Source of the DNA: Bacteroidaceae bacterium
Lineage (GTDB): Bacteria > Bacteroidota > Bacteroidia > Bacteroidales > Bacteroidaceae
Assembly: GCA_017483605.1 (NCBI GenBank)
Contig: JAFUWG010000041.1
Location: 1-64,000 of the forward strand
Length of the DNA: 64,000 bases
Direction of reading: 5' to 3'
In this document: positions 1 through 8,651 of the stretch, piece by piece
How the letters are laid out: every line of letters starts with the position of its first letter
How positions within the stretch are numbered: the stretch's first letter is position 1
Position numbers and translations under genes: made by a program
The notes under the pieces: model-generated
Database searches by the model: none
Seen by the model: the letters and a program-made list of their open reading frames with translations, nothing else
What the model was told of the DNA's origin: nothing

Positions 1-123
1 GCAAAGCAGCCAGATGGACTCTTTGCGAGAATGGCTGCCAAAGTGGCGGCTTTCACAATGTTGCAGTATTTCAACTTTCTCAACCATCGCCCTATAGGAC
101 AAGTTAAGTATGCATTTTTTTAA
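1..123 (+). CDS. C-terminal end of a probable IS982-family transposase (partial)
   Basis: The frame is open from the first base to TAA at 121-123, giving 40 residues that end FNFLNHRPIGQVKYAFF. An aromatic stretch followed by N-x-R-P-I-G-x-V-K-x-A is how IS982-family transposases typically end, so I read this as the tail of an insertion sequence whose body lies outside the window. The identification rests on a short tail only; the catalytic DDE residues are not visible. I could not identify a terminal inverted repeat with confidence in the 20 bases before the convergent DUF2752 gene. Confidence 0.5.
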   Translation, partial: AKQPDGLFARMAAKVAAFTMLQYFNFLNHRPIGQVKYAFF

Positions 124-142
124 TTCAACCAACAGGTAAATA

Positions 143-523
143 CTATATATTCCTGATGATTCCCCACAAGAGCAGCACGCCGATGAAGGCAAAAAGAACG
201 CTGTTTCTGTAACACCATTCGCCGAGTCGGCTGGCTCGAAACCGTGGGCTGAGTTGTCCCAACAGCAACAAGAACAGATAAGGATAACTGAGCAGAAGGA
301 CGGGGTTTAACCGCCATGCTTCCGCCCATTGGAAGTGCATGAGGGCATGAAGTTGCCGCTGCATTCCGCACAGGGGACATTGCCATCCCGTCAGCGTGTG
401 GAGCGGACATTTCAACCACCACACCTCGCTGTAGGGATTGCCCAAGAGCAGCACCAGCAGCAAGACAGCCACCGTGCCGAGCACGACGAGTTTATCTGTT
501 GATGCCCAACTGCTTCGTCTCAT
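143..523 (-). CDS. DUF2752 small membrane protein
   Basis: A 126-residue protein with three hydrophobic segments (about residues 12-29, 73-90 and 107-123). Between the first two lies the DUF2752 signature: a Cys-Pro pair near residue 39, then CPLCGMQR around 49-56, then a short helix and a W-RLNP-type motif. The family is widespread in Bacteroidetes and has no assigned function; the paired cysteines could bind metal or form disulfides, which is inference. Its start overlaps the end of the GH3 gene by 32 bp, so it is probably translated from the same message. Nothing in it points to polysaccharide metabolism. Confidence 0.8.
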   Translation of the reverse strand: MRRSSWASTDKLVVLGTVAVLLLVLLLGNPYSEVWWLKCPLHTLTGWQCPLCGMQRQLHALMHFQWAEAWRLNPVLLLSYPYLFLLLLGQLSPRFRASRLGEWCYRNSVLFAFIGVLLLWGIIRNI

Positions 524-2843
524 GGCAACGGAACGCTACGCTCTGCCCTCCGCATGTGGCACGGAAGTCGCCTTTCTCCAGAATCCACTCGTTGTCGATG
601 CCCACAAAAGCAAGGTCGGTGGCAGGGATGGTGAACGTGACGGTTTTTGTTTCGCCCGGTTGCAACTCCACCTTCTCGAAGGCACGCAACCGCTTGTTGT
701 CTGGCGTGATGCTTGCCACGAGGTCGCTCACATAGAGCAGCACCGCCTCTTTGCCGGCACGGTCGCCCGTATTCGTCACATCGATCGTAAAGGTCAACTC
801 GTCTGCCGCCGTGAAGTCGGTCTTGCTGACCGTCAAGTTCTTATATATATAAGATGTGTAACTCAGTCCGTAACCAAACGGGAAAAGTTCATCCACTTTG
901 GCGTCATAATTGTAGTTGCCCGACATCGTGCCCACCTGCTGGCAGGGCTTATAGTCGTAGGTGGCGAAAGAGCCTGTGTACTTTGGATAGGTGAATGGCA
1001 GTTTCGCCGAGAAATTAGCCTCGCCACTGACGAGATTTGCCAACGCCTCACCACCATAGTTGGAGGGTAGCATGGCATCGATGACAGCGGCGGCGTTGTC
1101 AACAAGCGGTGTGATGATGCGTGGGCGGCCTTCGTTGAGAACAAGGATGACGGGCTTGCCCATCTCGGCGACCGTCTCCACCAGTCCCGATTGCATCTGA
1201 CTCAGCGTGAGGTCGTTGATGTTGCCTGGCGTTTCGCAATAGGAGTTCTCGCCGATGAAGGCGAAAATGACATCGGCGGCTTCTGCCTGAGCCTTCAGTT
1301 TCAGCAGTTCTTCCGCATTGGTCTGCTCGTCCTGCCAGTTCTTGCCACCATAGGTCAACACCTTGTTGTAAACGACATTCTCGACTCCAAACTTCTTCTG
1401 CAAAGCCGTGTAGAACGTCTGGTACTTGCCGATAGCACGACAGACGGAATCCGCCTTGTCGCCTTGCCATGAGTATGACCAACCGCCCGTTTGCGAACGG
1501 AAGTTGTCCGCATTCGGTCCCACACAGAGAATCTTCGTTCCTTGCTTCAGCGGCAGGATGTTCTGGTCGTTCTTCAACAGGACGATGCCTTCTTCTGCCA
1601 TCTTCACGGCTTCAGCGGCAAAGGTGTCGCTGCCAAACAAGGGGTACTTCTTGGCGAGTTTCTTAGTGTCGATGTCCCATGTCTTCTTGTCAAACAGCCC
1701 GATACGGTATTTCAGGCGGAGGATGCGACGCACGGCATCGTCAATGCGAGACATCGGCACGGTGCCTTCCTCCACACACTCCTTCAGCAACGTGCAGAAC
1801 GACAGGTCGTAAGGGTCCATGCTCATGTCGATACCTGCGTTGATGGCCAAGGCAATCGCCTCTTTCTTCGTGGCAGCCACATGGTCACGCTTCCACAGGT
1901 TGTCAATGTCTGCCCAGTCGGTCACAATCATGCCGTCCCAATTCAGCCCCTCTTTCAGCCACTCCGTCAGCAGTTTCTTGTTGCTGTGGGTGGAGATTCC
2001 GTTGATGACACCCGAGTTGACCATCACCGTCAGTGCTCCGGCTTCGATGCAACGACGGTATGGCTCAAAATAGCGTTCGCGAAGTTCACGCTCCGGCATG
2101 TAGGCAGGTGTTCTGTCCTTGCCAGAGAAGGGGATGCCGTATGCCATGTAATGTTTCAGCGACACCGCCACATGCTGGTCGTCGATGTGGTTGGGGTCGT
2201 CACCTTGATAGCCTTTGGTGAATGCCACGCCCATCTCGGCATTGACGTAGGAATCTTCGCCAAAACTTTCCCACATGCGTGACCACAAAGGCTGGCGGCC
2301 GATGTCCATCACAGGGTTGTACACCCACGGAATGAGGCAGGCACGCGACTCGTATGCCGTGATTTCACCCACCCGACGAGGAATCTCGCGGTTGAAACTT
2401 GCCGCCATGTTGATTTCCTGCGGGAAGAGTGTGCCGCCCCACGTGTAACTCGCACCGTGGTTCTGGTCAACGCCGATCACCTGTGGAATGCCGTTGCATT
2501 GGTCCAGCGAACGCTGGTTCATCTGACGGATGGCCTGTGCCCACACAGCAGGAGGCTGTGCCAGGGAGAAAGGAACATTGAGGATGGAACCGACCTTATA
2601 CTGGTCAAACGCTTTCTGCAAAGCCTCCTCCGAGAGCGTGAAACTTTGCCGTTTCTCAAAGTCGGTAATCACATCGACGGTCAACTCCAGCATCTGGCCA
2701 ATCTTCTCGTCCAAGGTCATCTGGGCAAGTTTGGCTTCTACTTGAGCCTCTATCTGTTCGTCACGTGGAATAGCAGGTTTCACCTGTGCTGTCATGTAGA
2801 AACAAGCGACACTGCACAGGCTTGTCAAAAGAATCTTTTTCAT
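492..2843 (-). CDS. GH3 family beta-glucosidase/beta-xylosidase (secreted)
   Basis: A 783-residue GH3 enzyme that would release terminal beta-linked sugars from oligosaccharides, probably in the periplasm. The signal peptide is residues 1-19 (MKKILLTSLC start, cleavage near TAQ). The GH3 N-terminal barrel spans about 30-390, with the KH pair in VSLKHYMAYG (K230-H231) and the nucleophile Asp309 in MIVTDWAD. The GH3 C-terminal alpha/beta domain follows, then a fibronectin-III-like domain (about 670-765). Full length and intact. The gene begins 6 bp after the stop of the regulator upstream, and its 3' end overlaps DUF2752, so the three form one operon. Substrate (glucose versus xylose) cannot be fixed from sequence; cellobiose or xyloglucan fragments fit the neighbourhood. 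Confidence 0.92.
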   Translation of the reverse strand: MKKILLTSLCSVACFYMTAQVKPAIPRDEQIEAQVEAKLAQMTLDEKIGQMLELTVDVITDFEKRQSFTLSEEALQKAFDQYKVGSILNVPFSLAQPPAVWAQAIRQMNQRSLDQCNGIPQVIGVDQNHGASYTWGGTLFPQEINMAASFNREIPRRVGEITAYESRACLIPWVYNPVMDIGRQPLWSRMWESFGEDSYVNAEMGVAFTKGYQGDDPNHIDDQHVAVSLKHYMAYGIPFSGKDRTPAYMPERELRERYFEPYRRCIEAGALTVMVNSGVINGISTHSNKKLLTEWLKEGLNWDGMIVTDWADIDNLWKRDHVAATKKEAIALAINAGIDMSMDPYDLSFCTLLKECVEEGTVPMSRIDDAVRRILRLKYRIGLFDKKTWDIDTKKLAKKYPLFGSDTFAAEAVKMAEEGIVLLKNDQNILPLKQGTKILCVGPNADNFRSQTGGWSYSWQGDKADSVCRAIGKYQTFYTALQKKFGVENVVYNKVLTYGGKNWQDEQTNAEELLKLKAQAEAADVIFAFIGENSYCETPGNINDLTLSQMQSGLVETVAEMGKPVILVLNEGRPRIITPLVDNAAAVIDAMLPSNYGGEALANLVSGEANFSAKLPFTYPKYTGSFATYDYKPCQQVGTMSGNYNYDAKVDELFPFGYGLSYTSYIYKNLTVSKTDFTAADELTFTIDVTNTGDRAGKEAVLLYVSDLVASITPDNKRLRAFEKVELQPGETKTVTFTIPATDLAFVGIDNEWILEKGDFRATCGGQSVAFRCHETKQLGINR

Positions 2844-2849
2844 GGTTTC

Positions 2850-4274
2850 TTAAAGTGTCTTTGAAGGCTGTTGTTGCTCTGCACGGAGTTTCCGCAGGTA
2901 CTCAGAAGGCGACATGTTAAATTCCGCCTTGAAATTCTCCGAGAATCGCTTGGGCGTGCTGTAGCCGATGGATGCAGAGATTTCCGTGATTTGCATCGAC
3001 GTCTGCTCCAGCAACTGCTTGCCTCGTTTCAGGCGGATAATGCGGATAAACTCGGCAGGGCCTTTGCCTGTGATGTTCATCAATTTCTTATAGAGGTAAG
3101 TGCGGCTCATGTTCAGTTCGTGACCCAGCACCTCCACCGAGAAGTCGGTGTCTGACATGTGCTCTTCACAAATCTTCGTCGCCTTCTGGATAAACTGCTC
3201 ATCCACCGACGTGATGGTGATTTCGCTCGGAGCCACGTCCATCTTCTCTCTGAACAACTTCTGGCGGCTCTCTTTGATCTCGATGAGTTTCTTCACACGC
3301 AGACGCAACATCTCGGCATTGAACGGCTTTGTGATGTAGTCGTCGGCACCCATCTTCAAGCCTTCCACCTCCATGTCCTCAGCGGTATGCCCCGTGAGGA
3401 GAATCACAGGGATGTGCGACCATCGCAGGTCGTTCTTTACATACTTGCACAGTTCCAGACCGTCCATCTTCGGCATGGTGACATCGCTGACCACCAAGTC
3501 GATGTTGTCGATCTCGTCCAGACACTTCACCGCTTCTTCGCCATTGTTGGCGGTGATGACATTGTACTCGCCGCGGAAGTAGTCACGCACGAAGCGGCAC
3601 ATGTCGGCACTGTCGTCCACCATCAGCATGGTGAAATGGTGATTGCCCGGTATGTCCATGTCCGTCTCTTCCGCCATGTCTGCCGCCTCTGCCGCATTGT
3701 TGTCGTCCACCCCCGTCGTCTCTATGATGGGTGCTGTCTCTTCCGTCGTGTTGGCAGTCCCTTGGCGTTCAGGCTTCTCCGTAGCCGTCCCTGTGGCGGT
3801 GGCAGCAGGATTGGGAGTCAACGCATCTGCAGGTGTGATGTTGGGCATCTGCACATCTACAGAAGACATCATGCCTGACCGCATGCCTACTGGCAGCATG
3901 TTCACCTGATGGAGCAGCATCTGGGCATTCCGCAACACCATGTGCAGTCGCATACGCAGGTCTTCCGACATCGGTTCACTCACCATCTGCTGCAAGGGGC
4001 CAATAATCAAGGTGATGGGTGTCAACAACTCCTGACTGACACCAGCCAAGAGCGTCTGCTTCATGTCGTCCAACTTGTCCGCATGTTCCTTTTGCAAACG
4101 GCTTTTGAGGTCATCCAACTTGCGACGCTCATGGTTACGCATGATATGATATACAATGTATGCACTGGCCATCACCAGCAGCACCACTCCCAACATTGCC
4201 AGCACAGAGAAACGGATGGAAATCTCGCCCCCTGCTGCGGGCATCACTGCATTTGCTACGAAAAAAGTCTTCAT
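2850..4274 (-). CDS. Truncated hybrid two-component regulator (degenerate HisKA, REC, AraC HTH)
   Basis: 474 residues. One membrane segment (about 24-45) precedes a coiled linker and a stretch matching the HisKA helix of hybrid two-component systems, GVSQELLTPITLIIGPLQQM, where the phospho-accepting His is Gln81. No ATP-binding kinase domain follows. Instead there is a low-complexity linker (140-210), a complete receiver domain (about 214-335; acidic pair D220/D221, phospho-Asp D264, T294, K316) and an AraC-type DNA-binding domain (about 357-463). The large periplasmic beta-propeller and Y_Y_Y sensor of normal Bacteroidetes HTCS proteins are missing. It is therefore a membrane-tethered response regulator that cannot autophosphorylate. 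It heads the operon with the GH3 gene and probably controls it and/or the divergent GH43 gene. Confidence 0.85.
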   Translation of the reverse strand: MKTFFVANAVMPAAGGEISIRFSVLAMLGVVLLVMASAYIVYHIMRNHERRKLDDLKSRLQKEHADKLDDMKQTLLAGVSQELLTPITLIIGPLQQMVSEPMSEDLRMRLHMVLRNAQMLLHQVNMLPVGMRSGMMSSVDVQMPNITPADALTPNPAATATGTATEKPERQGTANTTEETAPIIETTGVDDNNAAEAADMAEETDMDIPGNHHFTMLMVDDSADMCRFVRDYFRGEYNVITANNGEEAVKCLDEIDNIDLVVSDVTMPKMDGLELCKYVKNDLRWSHIPVILLTGHTAEDMEVEGLKMGADDYITKPFNAEMLRLRVKKLIEIKESRQKLFREKMDVAPSEITITSVDEQFIQKATKICEEHMSDTDFSVEVLGHELNMSRTYLYKKLMNITGKGPAEFIRIIRLKRGKQLLEQTSMQITEISASIGYSTPKRFSENFKAEFNMSPSEYLRKLRAEQQQPSKTL

Positions 4275-4352
4275 TCAAGAATCATTTATGACCGTTCGCC
4301 CACGTGCCGAATCTACTGCATAGGGCTAAGTCCTGTTGAGCCAATATATGTG

Positions 4353-4360
4353 CAAAGATA
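4353..4360 (-). promoter_or_regulatory. Bacteroidetes -7 promoter element (regulator operon)
   Basis: On the minus strand this is TATCTTTG, matching TAnnTTTG. It lies about 78 bp upstream of the regulator start, giving a leader of roughly 70 nt. It is back to back with the GH43 promoter. The -33 box is not convincing. Confidence 0.55.
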
Positions 4361-4424
4361 CTACAAAATTTTGAGTTGGGGCGAGAAAAGACAATGAAAT
4401 TTCCGTTTTTTATGAGATTATTCG

Positions 4425-4432
4425 TACCTTTG
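4425..4432 (+). promoter_or_regulatory. Bacteroidetes -7 promoter element (GH43 gene)
   Basis: TACCTTTG matches TAnnTTTG and lies 30 bp before the GH43 start codon, giving a short leader. The divergent arrangement with the 4353-4360 box leaves about 65 bp between them, where an AraC-type regulator could bind both. Confidence 0.6.
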
Positions 4433-4462
4433 TGCCCAGAACATGAACAAAATGAATAGAAA

Positions 4463-6007
4463 ATGAAAAAACTTTTGCTGTCGTGCTGCCTTTTGGTCAC
4501 AAGCGTTTTTGTGACGGCACAGAATCAGGGCTATCGCAACCCCATCATCCCAGGATTCCACCCCGACCCTTCCGTCTGCCGTGTGGGCGACGATTTCTAT
4601 CTGGTCAACTCGTCGTTTCAGTATTTCCCGGGCGTGCCCATCTTCCACTCCAAAGACTTGGTCAACTGGGAGCAGATTGGCAATGTGCTCGACCGCCCCT
4701 CTCAGGTGCATCTGAAGGGTGCCACCTCGTGGCTGGGCATTTATGCCCCGGCCATCCGCTACAACGACGGCACATACTATATGATTACCACCAACGTGGG
4801 CAACGGAGGCAACTTCCTCGTGACCGCCAAAGACCCCCAAGGGCCGTGGAGCGAACCCCTCTGGCTGGAGCAGCAGGGCATCGACCCCTCGCTCTACTTC
4901 GAGGACGGCAAGTGCTACATGGTCAGCAATCCCGACAACACCATCATGCTCTGCGAGATTGACCCGCAGACCGGCAAGCAACTGACCCCCAGCAAGGCAC
5001 TGTGGCAAGGCACGGGCGGCCGCTATCCCGAAGGGCCACACCTCTACAAGAAAGACGGGTATTACTACCTGCTCATTTCGGAGGGCGGCACCGAGTTGGC
5101 ACACCGCCTCACCATTGCCCGCAGCAAGAAGATAGACGGCCCATACGAAGCCAACCCTGCCAACCCGATTCTGACCCACTGCTCGAGGGCAGGACAGAGC
5201 AACACCATTCAGGGCACAGGGCATGGCGACTTCGTTCAGGCAAAGGACGGCTCGTGGTGGATTGTCTTCCTCGCCTACCGCAATTACGGCGGCAGTTACC
5301 ACCACTTGGGTCGTGAGACCTACCTTGCCCCGGTGGAATGGAAAAACGGCGAGTGGCCCGTCGTGAACGGCGGACAGCCTGTCGATACTGTGATGGCGGT
5401 CAAGACCTTGCCACAAGTGACGATGCCACAGCCTCCCGTGCGTACCACGTTCGAGACGGGCAAACTGGGTCCCGAATGGGTCTATATCCAGAATCCTCTC
5501 CCCCGCAACTATCAGTTCGCAGACGGGAAACTGCAACTCACGTCGGCGGGTGAAGGGCTCTCGCAGAATGAGCAGCCAACCTTTGTGGGACGTCGCCAAG
5601 AACATGCCGACTTCACGGCACAGACAAGGGTGACGATGCTCAGCGAAGAAAGGGGCGACGAGGCAGGCATCAGCGTCTATCAAATCAACGACGGACACGT
5701 CGATTTCTCCGTGATGAAGACCAGCAGCGGCTACATGCCAGCCTTGCGGTTCAAAATCAAGAGCATAGAACAACTCAAGCATGGCAAGGTGTCCGCATCG
5801 CCCAGCCTGACGCTCCGTGTACGCAGCGACGGCAATCACTACTACTTCGAGTCATCTGCCGACGGCACAGCGTTCGAGTTGGTGGGCACCATCGAGTGCA
5901 GCCTGCTCAGCACCGAAGTGGTCGGCGGATTCACAGGTGTCATCCTCGGCATGTACGCTTCTGGCAATGCCGCTTTCGAGTATTTCGACTATCAAGGGAA
6001 GCAATAA
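4463..6007 (+). CDS. GH43 beta-xylosidase / alpha-L-arabinofuranosidase
   Basis: 514 residues, signal peptide 1-19 (cleavage after VTAQ). The five-bladed GH43 propeller covers about 22-310. The catalytic base Asp is in PGFHPDPSVCR, the pKa-modulating Asp in QGIDPSLYFED and the acid Glu in RYPEGPHLYKKDG. A C-terminal beta-sandwich of the GH43-associated type (about 330-512) follows, as in xylosidases that clip xylo-oligosaccharides. The start chosen is the ATG giving MKKLLLSCC, 31 bp downstream of the promoter box. It is divergent from the regulator/GH3 operon and convergent with GH115, an arrangement suited to glucuronoarabinoxylan. Xylosidase versus arabinofuranosidase activity is not resolvable from sequence. 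Confidence 0.92.
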   Translation: MKKLLLSCCLLVTSVFVTAQNQGYRNPIIPGFHPDPSVCRVGDDFYLVNSSFQYFPGVPIFHSKDLVNWEQIGNVLDRPSQVHLKGATSWLGIYAPAIRYNDGTYYMITTNVGNGGNFLVTAKDPQGPWSEPLWLEQQGIDPSLYFEDGKCYMVSNPDNTIMLCEIDPQTGKQLTPSKALWQGTGGRYPEGPHLYKKDGYYYLLISEGGTELAHRLTIARSKKIDGPYEANPANPILTHCSRAGQSNTIQGTGHGDFVQAKDGSWWIVFLAYRNYGGSYHHLGRETYLAPVEWKNGEWPVVNGGQPVDTVMAVKTLPQVTMPQPPVRTTFETGKLGPEWVYIQNPLPRNYQFADGKLQLTSAGEGLSQNEQPTFVGRRQEHADFTAQTRVTMLSEERGDEAGISVYQINDGHVDFSVMKTSSGYMPALRFKIKSIEQLKHGKVSASPSLTLRVRSDGNHYYFESSADGTAFELVGTIECSLLSTEVVGGFTGVILGMYASGNAAFEYFDYQGKQ

Positions 6008-6015
6008 GCCTAAAA

Positions 6016-6088
6016 CCGTACCCCTCGGGTACGGAAAGGCGAACCCCTCGGGTACGATGTGCCGTACCCGAGGGGTTCGTTTTTTATT
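6016..6088. terminator. Palindromic element acting as bidirectional terminator between convergent genes
   Basis: A 19-bp hairpin (6016-6034) built on GTACCCCTCGGGTAC is followed by a longer perfect hairpin (6041-6078, stem GAACCCCTCGGGTAC, 8-nt loop) and a T-run at 6080-6085, which makes a good intrinsic terminator for the GH43 message. The stop codon of the convergent GH115 gene is inside the T-run. The same core is present at 30402-30442, again between convergent genes. Confidence 0.75.
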
Positions 6089-8510
6089 CGATGATGATTC
6101 GTTCGATGACAATGCCCGGGTCGAGCGGGCTCAACGTAAGGGTGTGCTGCCCTTTGGCACGGGCAGACAACGAGAGGCGTTGCTTGTTGACGCGGGTCGT
6201 CTCCCACTCGTAATTTTGGTCACGATAACCGTTGCGGATGTAGCGGCTGGCTTCGTTCACGTTCAGCGTCTGCAGGGGGCTGCCATCCACGCTGACGGCA
6301 AGCCGCTGCCCACGGCCGCTGTTGAAGGGGAAGGTCGGAGCCAGCAGCAGGGTCAGGTTGACTTGCTCTGCATCGTCGGGCAACTGAAATTCGTAGGTGA
6401 CGGATGCCCCCGTCGTTCCCTTCGTGTAGGGGAACAGGGCGACGCCGCTTTGATAGATGCCAAAGTCGGGAATGACCTGCCAAGCGGCTTCGGCAGCATC
6501 GGTTTTGGCGATGAAGTCTGCCGCCTCAAGCACGATGGAACGAGGCTGGGCGGCAAACTCCTTGGCGGTTTCCTCAGCCGCCTCCACTCGCTTCACCTCC
6601 GGCATGATGTTCTTCGGCGGATTGTTCCACGAGCGATACCCAATGTGTATCTCGTCCATCATGTGGTTCCACTTGCCGCCAGCGGTTTTGTGATTGTAGT
6701 CGTCACACAACTCGGCATCGCGGGTGAAGCAGGTTTGCACCTTCTCTGCCCACTCGTTGGCACGCGGGTCGTTCTGCTCGGCATAATAGCGGTTCATCGC
6801 CACGGCGTAATACATCTCGTAGAGGTTCGCCATCGCACGCACCGGGAAGTAAATCAACTCGTTGTAGGTGTTGCGATACTCCACGGGGAGGCGTTCTCTG
6901 AGGATGGTTGCATCCCGCTCCAACTCGTTGTATTCGTCCACACGCTCCTTCCACTCGCCGCTCTGGAGGTTAAAGGTGTTGGCATCCAGCAGTTCGGGTG
7001 TGCGACGATGGGCATACTTGCATTGCAACGTGAGAATGCGAGCCGCCTCCTTGGCACATTTCTCGCCCAACTGCTGACGGCAGAATGCCTCCGTGTATGC
7101 CTGCAAGTTGCCGGCATGGAACTGCGAAGGATTCCACGCCATCTTGAACCAAAAATCTATCGGGAACTCCATCGGCTTCAGGTCGCCCACGTTGAGAATC
7201 CAGAGTTGATCGACGCCATACGTGTAGGTGAGTTGCAACTGCTCCCACATACGCTGCACCTGCGAGACATTCAGGAACTTGGTGTTGCGAGGGGCACCCA
7301 CATAATCGACATGATAATACATGCCATAGCCGCCAGGATGACGCTTGGCAAAGGCATCCTCTGTCTGAGTGCCATCCAGTTCTGGCAGCACACGCACGTT
7401 GCCCCAGTTGTCGTCGCAGAGGAGCAGAATCACGTCGTCGGGCACGGTCATGCCCTTCTCGTAGTATTCCTGCACCTCCTTGTAGAGTGCCCACACCTGT
7501 GGAGTCTCCTTGGCAGGCTTGCCCGTTGCCTCCTCAATGAGTTGCCGCTGACTGCCCACGATGCGTTCCAACAATGCCACATCTGCCTTCTCGCCCATCG
7601 GTTCATCGCCATTGCCACGCATACCGATGGTCACCACGTCTTCGGTCTCTTTCATTCGCTCCACACCCGTCTTCCAGAAATGATCCAGTTCGTCTTTGTT
7701 GGTGTCGTAGTTCCACGCACCATGACTCTTGTCGCGTGTCCATTCCTTGTGTGCCCGTGCCATCGGCTCATGGTGAGAGGTGCCCATCATGATGCCCATG
7801 TCGTCTGCCGTCTGCATGTTCTGTGGGTCGTCGGCATAGAAGGCGGCGTTCCACATGGCGGGCCACATGAAATTGCCCTTCAGTCGCAGCACCAACTCGA
7901 ACACACGTGCATAAAACTCGTGGTTATAGACACCGCCGTAGTTCTCGTCCACCCATCCCGACAGGCAGGGGGCTTCGTCGTTGAGGAAGATGCCACGGTA
8001 GCGAACGGCTGGCTCGCCATCGGTGAAGACACCTTTTATAATATATAGTTCGTCGTGATGCTCCACCGGCACATCTGCCCAGTCGTACCACGGACTCACG
8101 CCTATCTGCTGGCTGAGTTCGTAGATGCCGTAGATGGTGCCTCGCTTGTCGGAGCCTGCAATGACCAACTGCCCCTTGACCCAGGTGATGATAAACTTCT
8201 CTCGCTTGTCCCTCAGGAGGGAGGCATCGATGAGTTTCTTCTTGGCGAGTTTGTCGATGAGGGCACTCTTGCCCAGGGTGCCTACCACGATGGGATAGTT
8301 GCTGCGACCTGTCACTTTCTTCAAGTCTTCCTTCAGGTTCGTCACAGCGATATGGACACCCTTCCAGTCGTTGGCATCGCACTGGATGTCGCCCTGCTGG
8401 TTGGTCAAACACACGGCATTTTCTTGCCACTTGAAAGTCACGAAAGGCTCGGCAGCAGTCATCGTGACCGCGGCAAGCAGAAACATGGAGAGGAATAGAA
8501 ACTTTTTCAT
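6084..8510 (-). CDS. GH115 xylan alpha-1,2-glucuronidase
   Basis: 808 residues with a signal peptide (1-20, TAA-E cleavage). It matches GH115 throughout: an N-terminal alpha/beta domain with the GSDKRGTIYGIYELS motif near residue 120; then the catalytic barrel with VRYRGIFLNDEAP, LKGNFMWPAMW and MGIMMGTSHHEPM; then the helical region; and a C-terminal beta-sandwich. GH115 enzymes remove (4-O-methyl)-glucuronic acid from internal and terminal xylose units of xylan. Length fits the family, although some members carry an extra C-terminal module not seen here. It is convergent with the GH43 gene and divergent from the GH2 gene. The start is fixed by the -7 box that ends five bases before the ATG, implying a leaderless message. 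Confidence 0.92.
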   Translation of the reverse strand: MKKFLFLSMFLLAAVTMTAAEPFVTFKWQENAVCLTNQQGDIQCDANDWKGVHIAVTNLKEDLKKVTGRSNYPIVVGTLGKSALIDKLAKKKLIDASLLRDKREKFIITWVKGQLVIAGSDKRGTIYGIYELSQQIGVSPWYDWADVPVEHHDELYIIKGVFTDGEPAVRYRGIFLNDEAPCLSGWVDENYGGVYNHEFYARVFELVLRLKGNFMWPAMWNAAFYADDPQNMQTADDMGIMMGTSHHEPMARAHKEWTRDKSHGAWNYDTNKDELDHFWKTGVERMKETEDVVTIGMRGNGDEPMGEKADVALLERIVGSQRQLIEEATGKPAKETPQVWALYKEVQEYYEKGMTVPDDVILLLCDDNWGNVRVLPELDGTQTEDAFAKRHPGGYGMYYHVDYVGAPRNTKFLNVSQVQRMWEQLQLTYTYGVDQLWILNVGDLKPMEFPIDFWFKMAWNPSQFHAGNLQAYTEAFCRQQLGEKCAKEAARILTLQCKYAHRRTPELLDANTFNLQSGEWKERVDEYNELERDATILRERLPVEYRNTYNELIYFPVRAMANLYEMYYAVAMNRYYAEQNDPRANEWAEKVQTCFTRDAELCDDYNHKTAGGKWNHMMDEIHIGYRSWNNPPKNIMPEVKRVEAAEETAKEFAAQPRSIVLEAADFIAKTDAAEAAWQVIPDFGIYQSGVALFPYTKGTTGASVTYEFQLPDDAEQVNLTLLLAPTFPFNSGRGQRLAVSVDGSPLQTLNVNEASRYIRNGYRDQNYEWETTRVNKQRLSLSARAKGQHTLTLSPLDPGIVIERIIIE

Positions 8511-8514
8511 GCTG

Positions 8515-8522
8515 CAAAGTTA
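8515..8522 (-). promoter_or_regulatory. -7 promoter element of the GH115 gene, implying a leaderless mRNA
   Basis: Minus strand TAACTTTG, followed by only CAGC before the ATG of the GH115 gene. With transcription starting about five bases past the box, the message would begin at or next to the start codon. Confidence 0.55.
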
Positions 8523-8620
8523 GTGCTTTTCCTCCACACGCTCTCCGCACGAGGTTACAGGTTTTTGCCTCCATGTAACATCTGCCGCCCTACTATCATC
8601 AATATGTGAAAGATTTTTCG

Positions 8621-8628
8621 TACCTTTG
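8621..8628 (+). promoter_or_regulatory. -7 promoter element of the GH2 gene
   Basis: TACCTTTG matching TAnnTTTG, 23 bp before the ATG at 8652. It is divergent from the GH115 box about 100 bp away. Confidence 0.55.
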
Positions 8629-8651
8629 CCCTGTCAACAAAAATATCGTAC

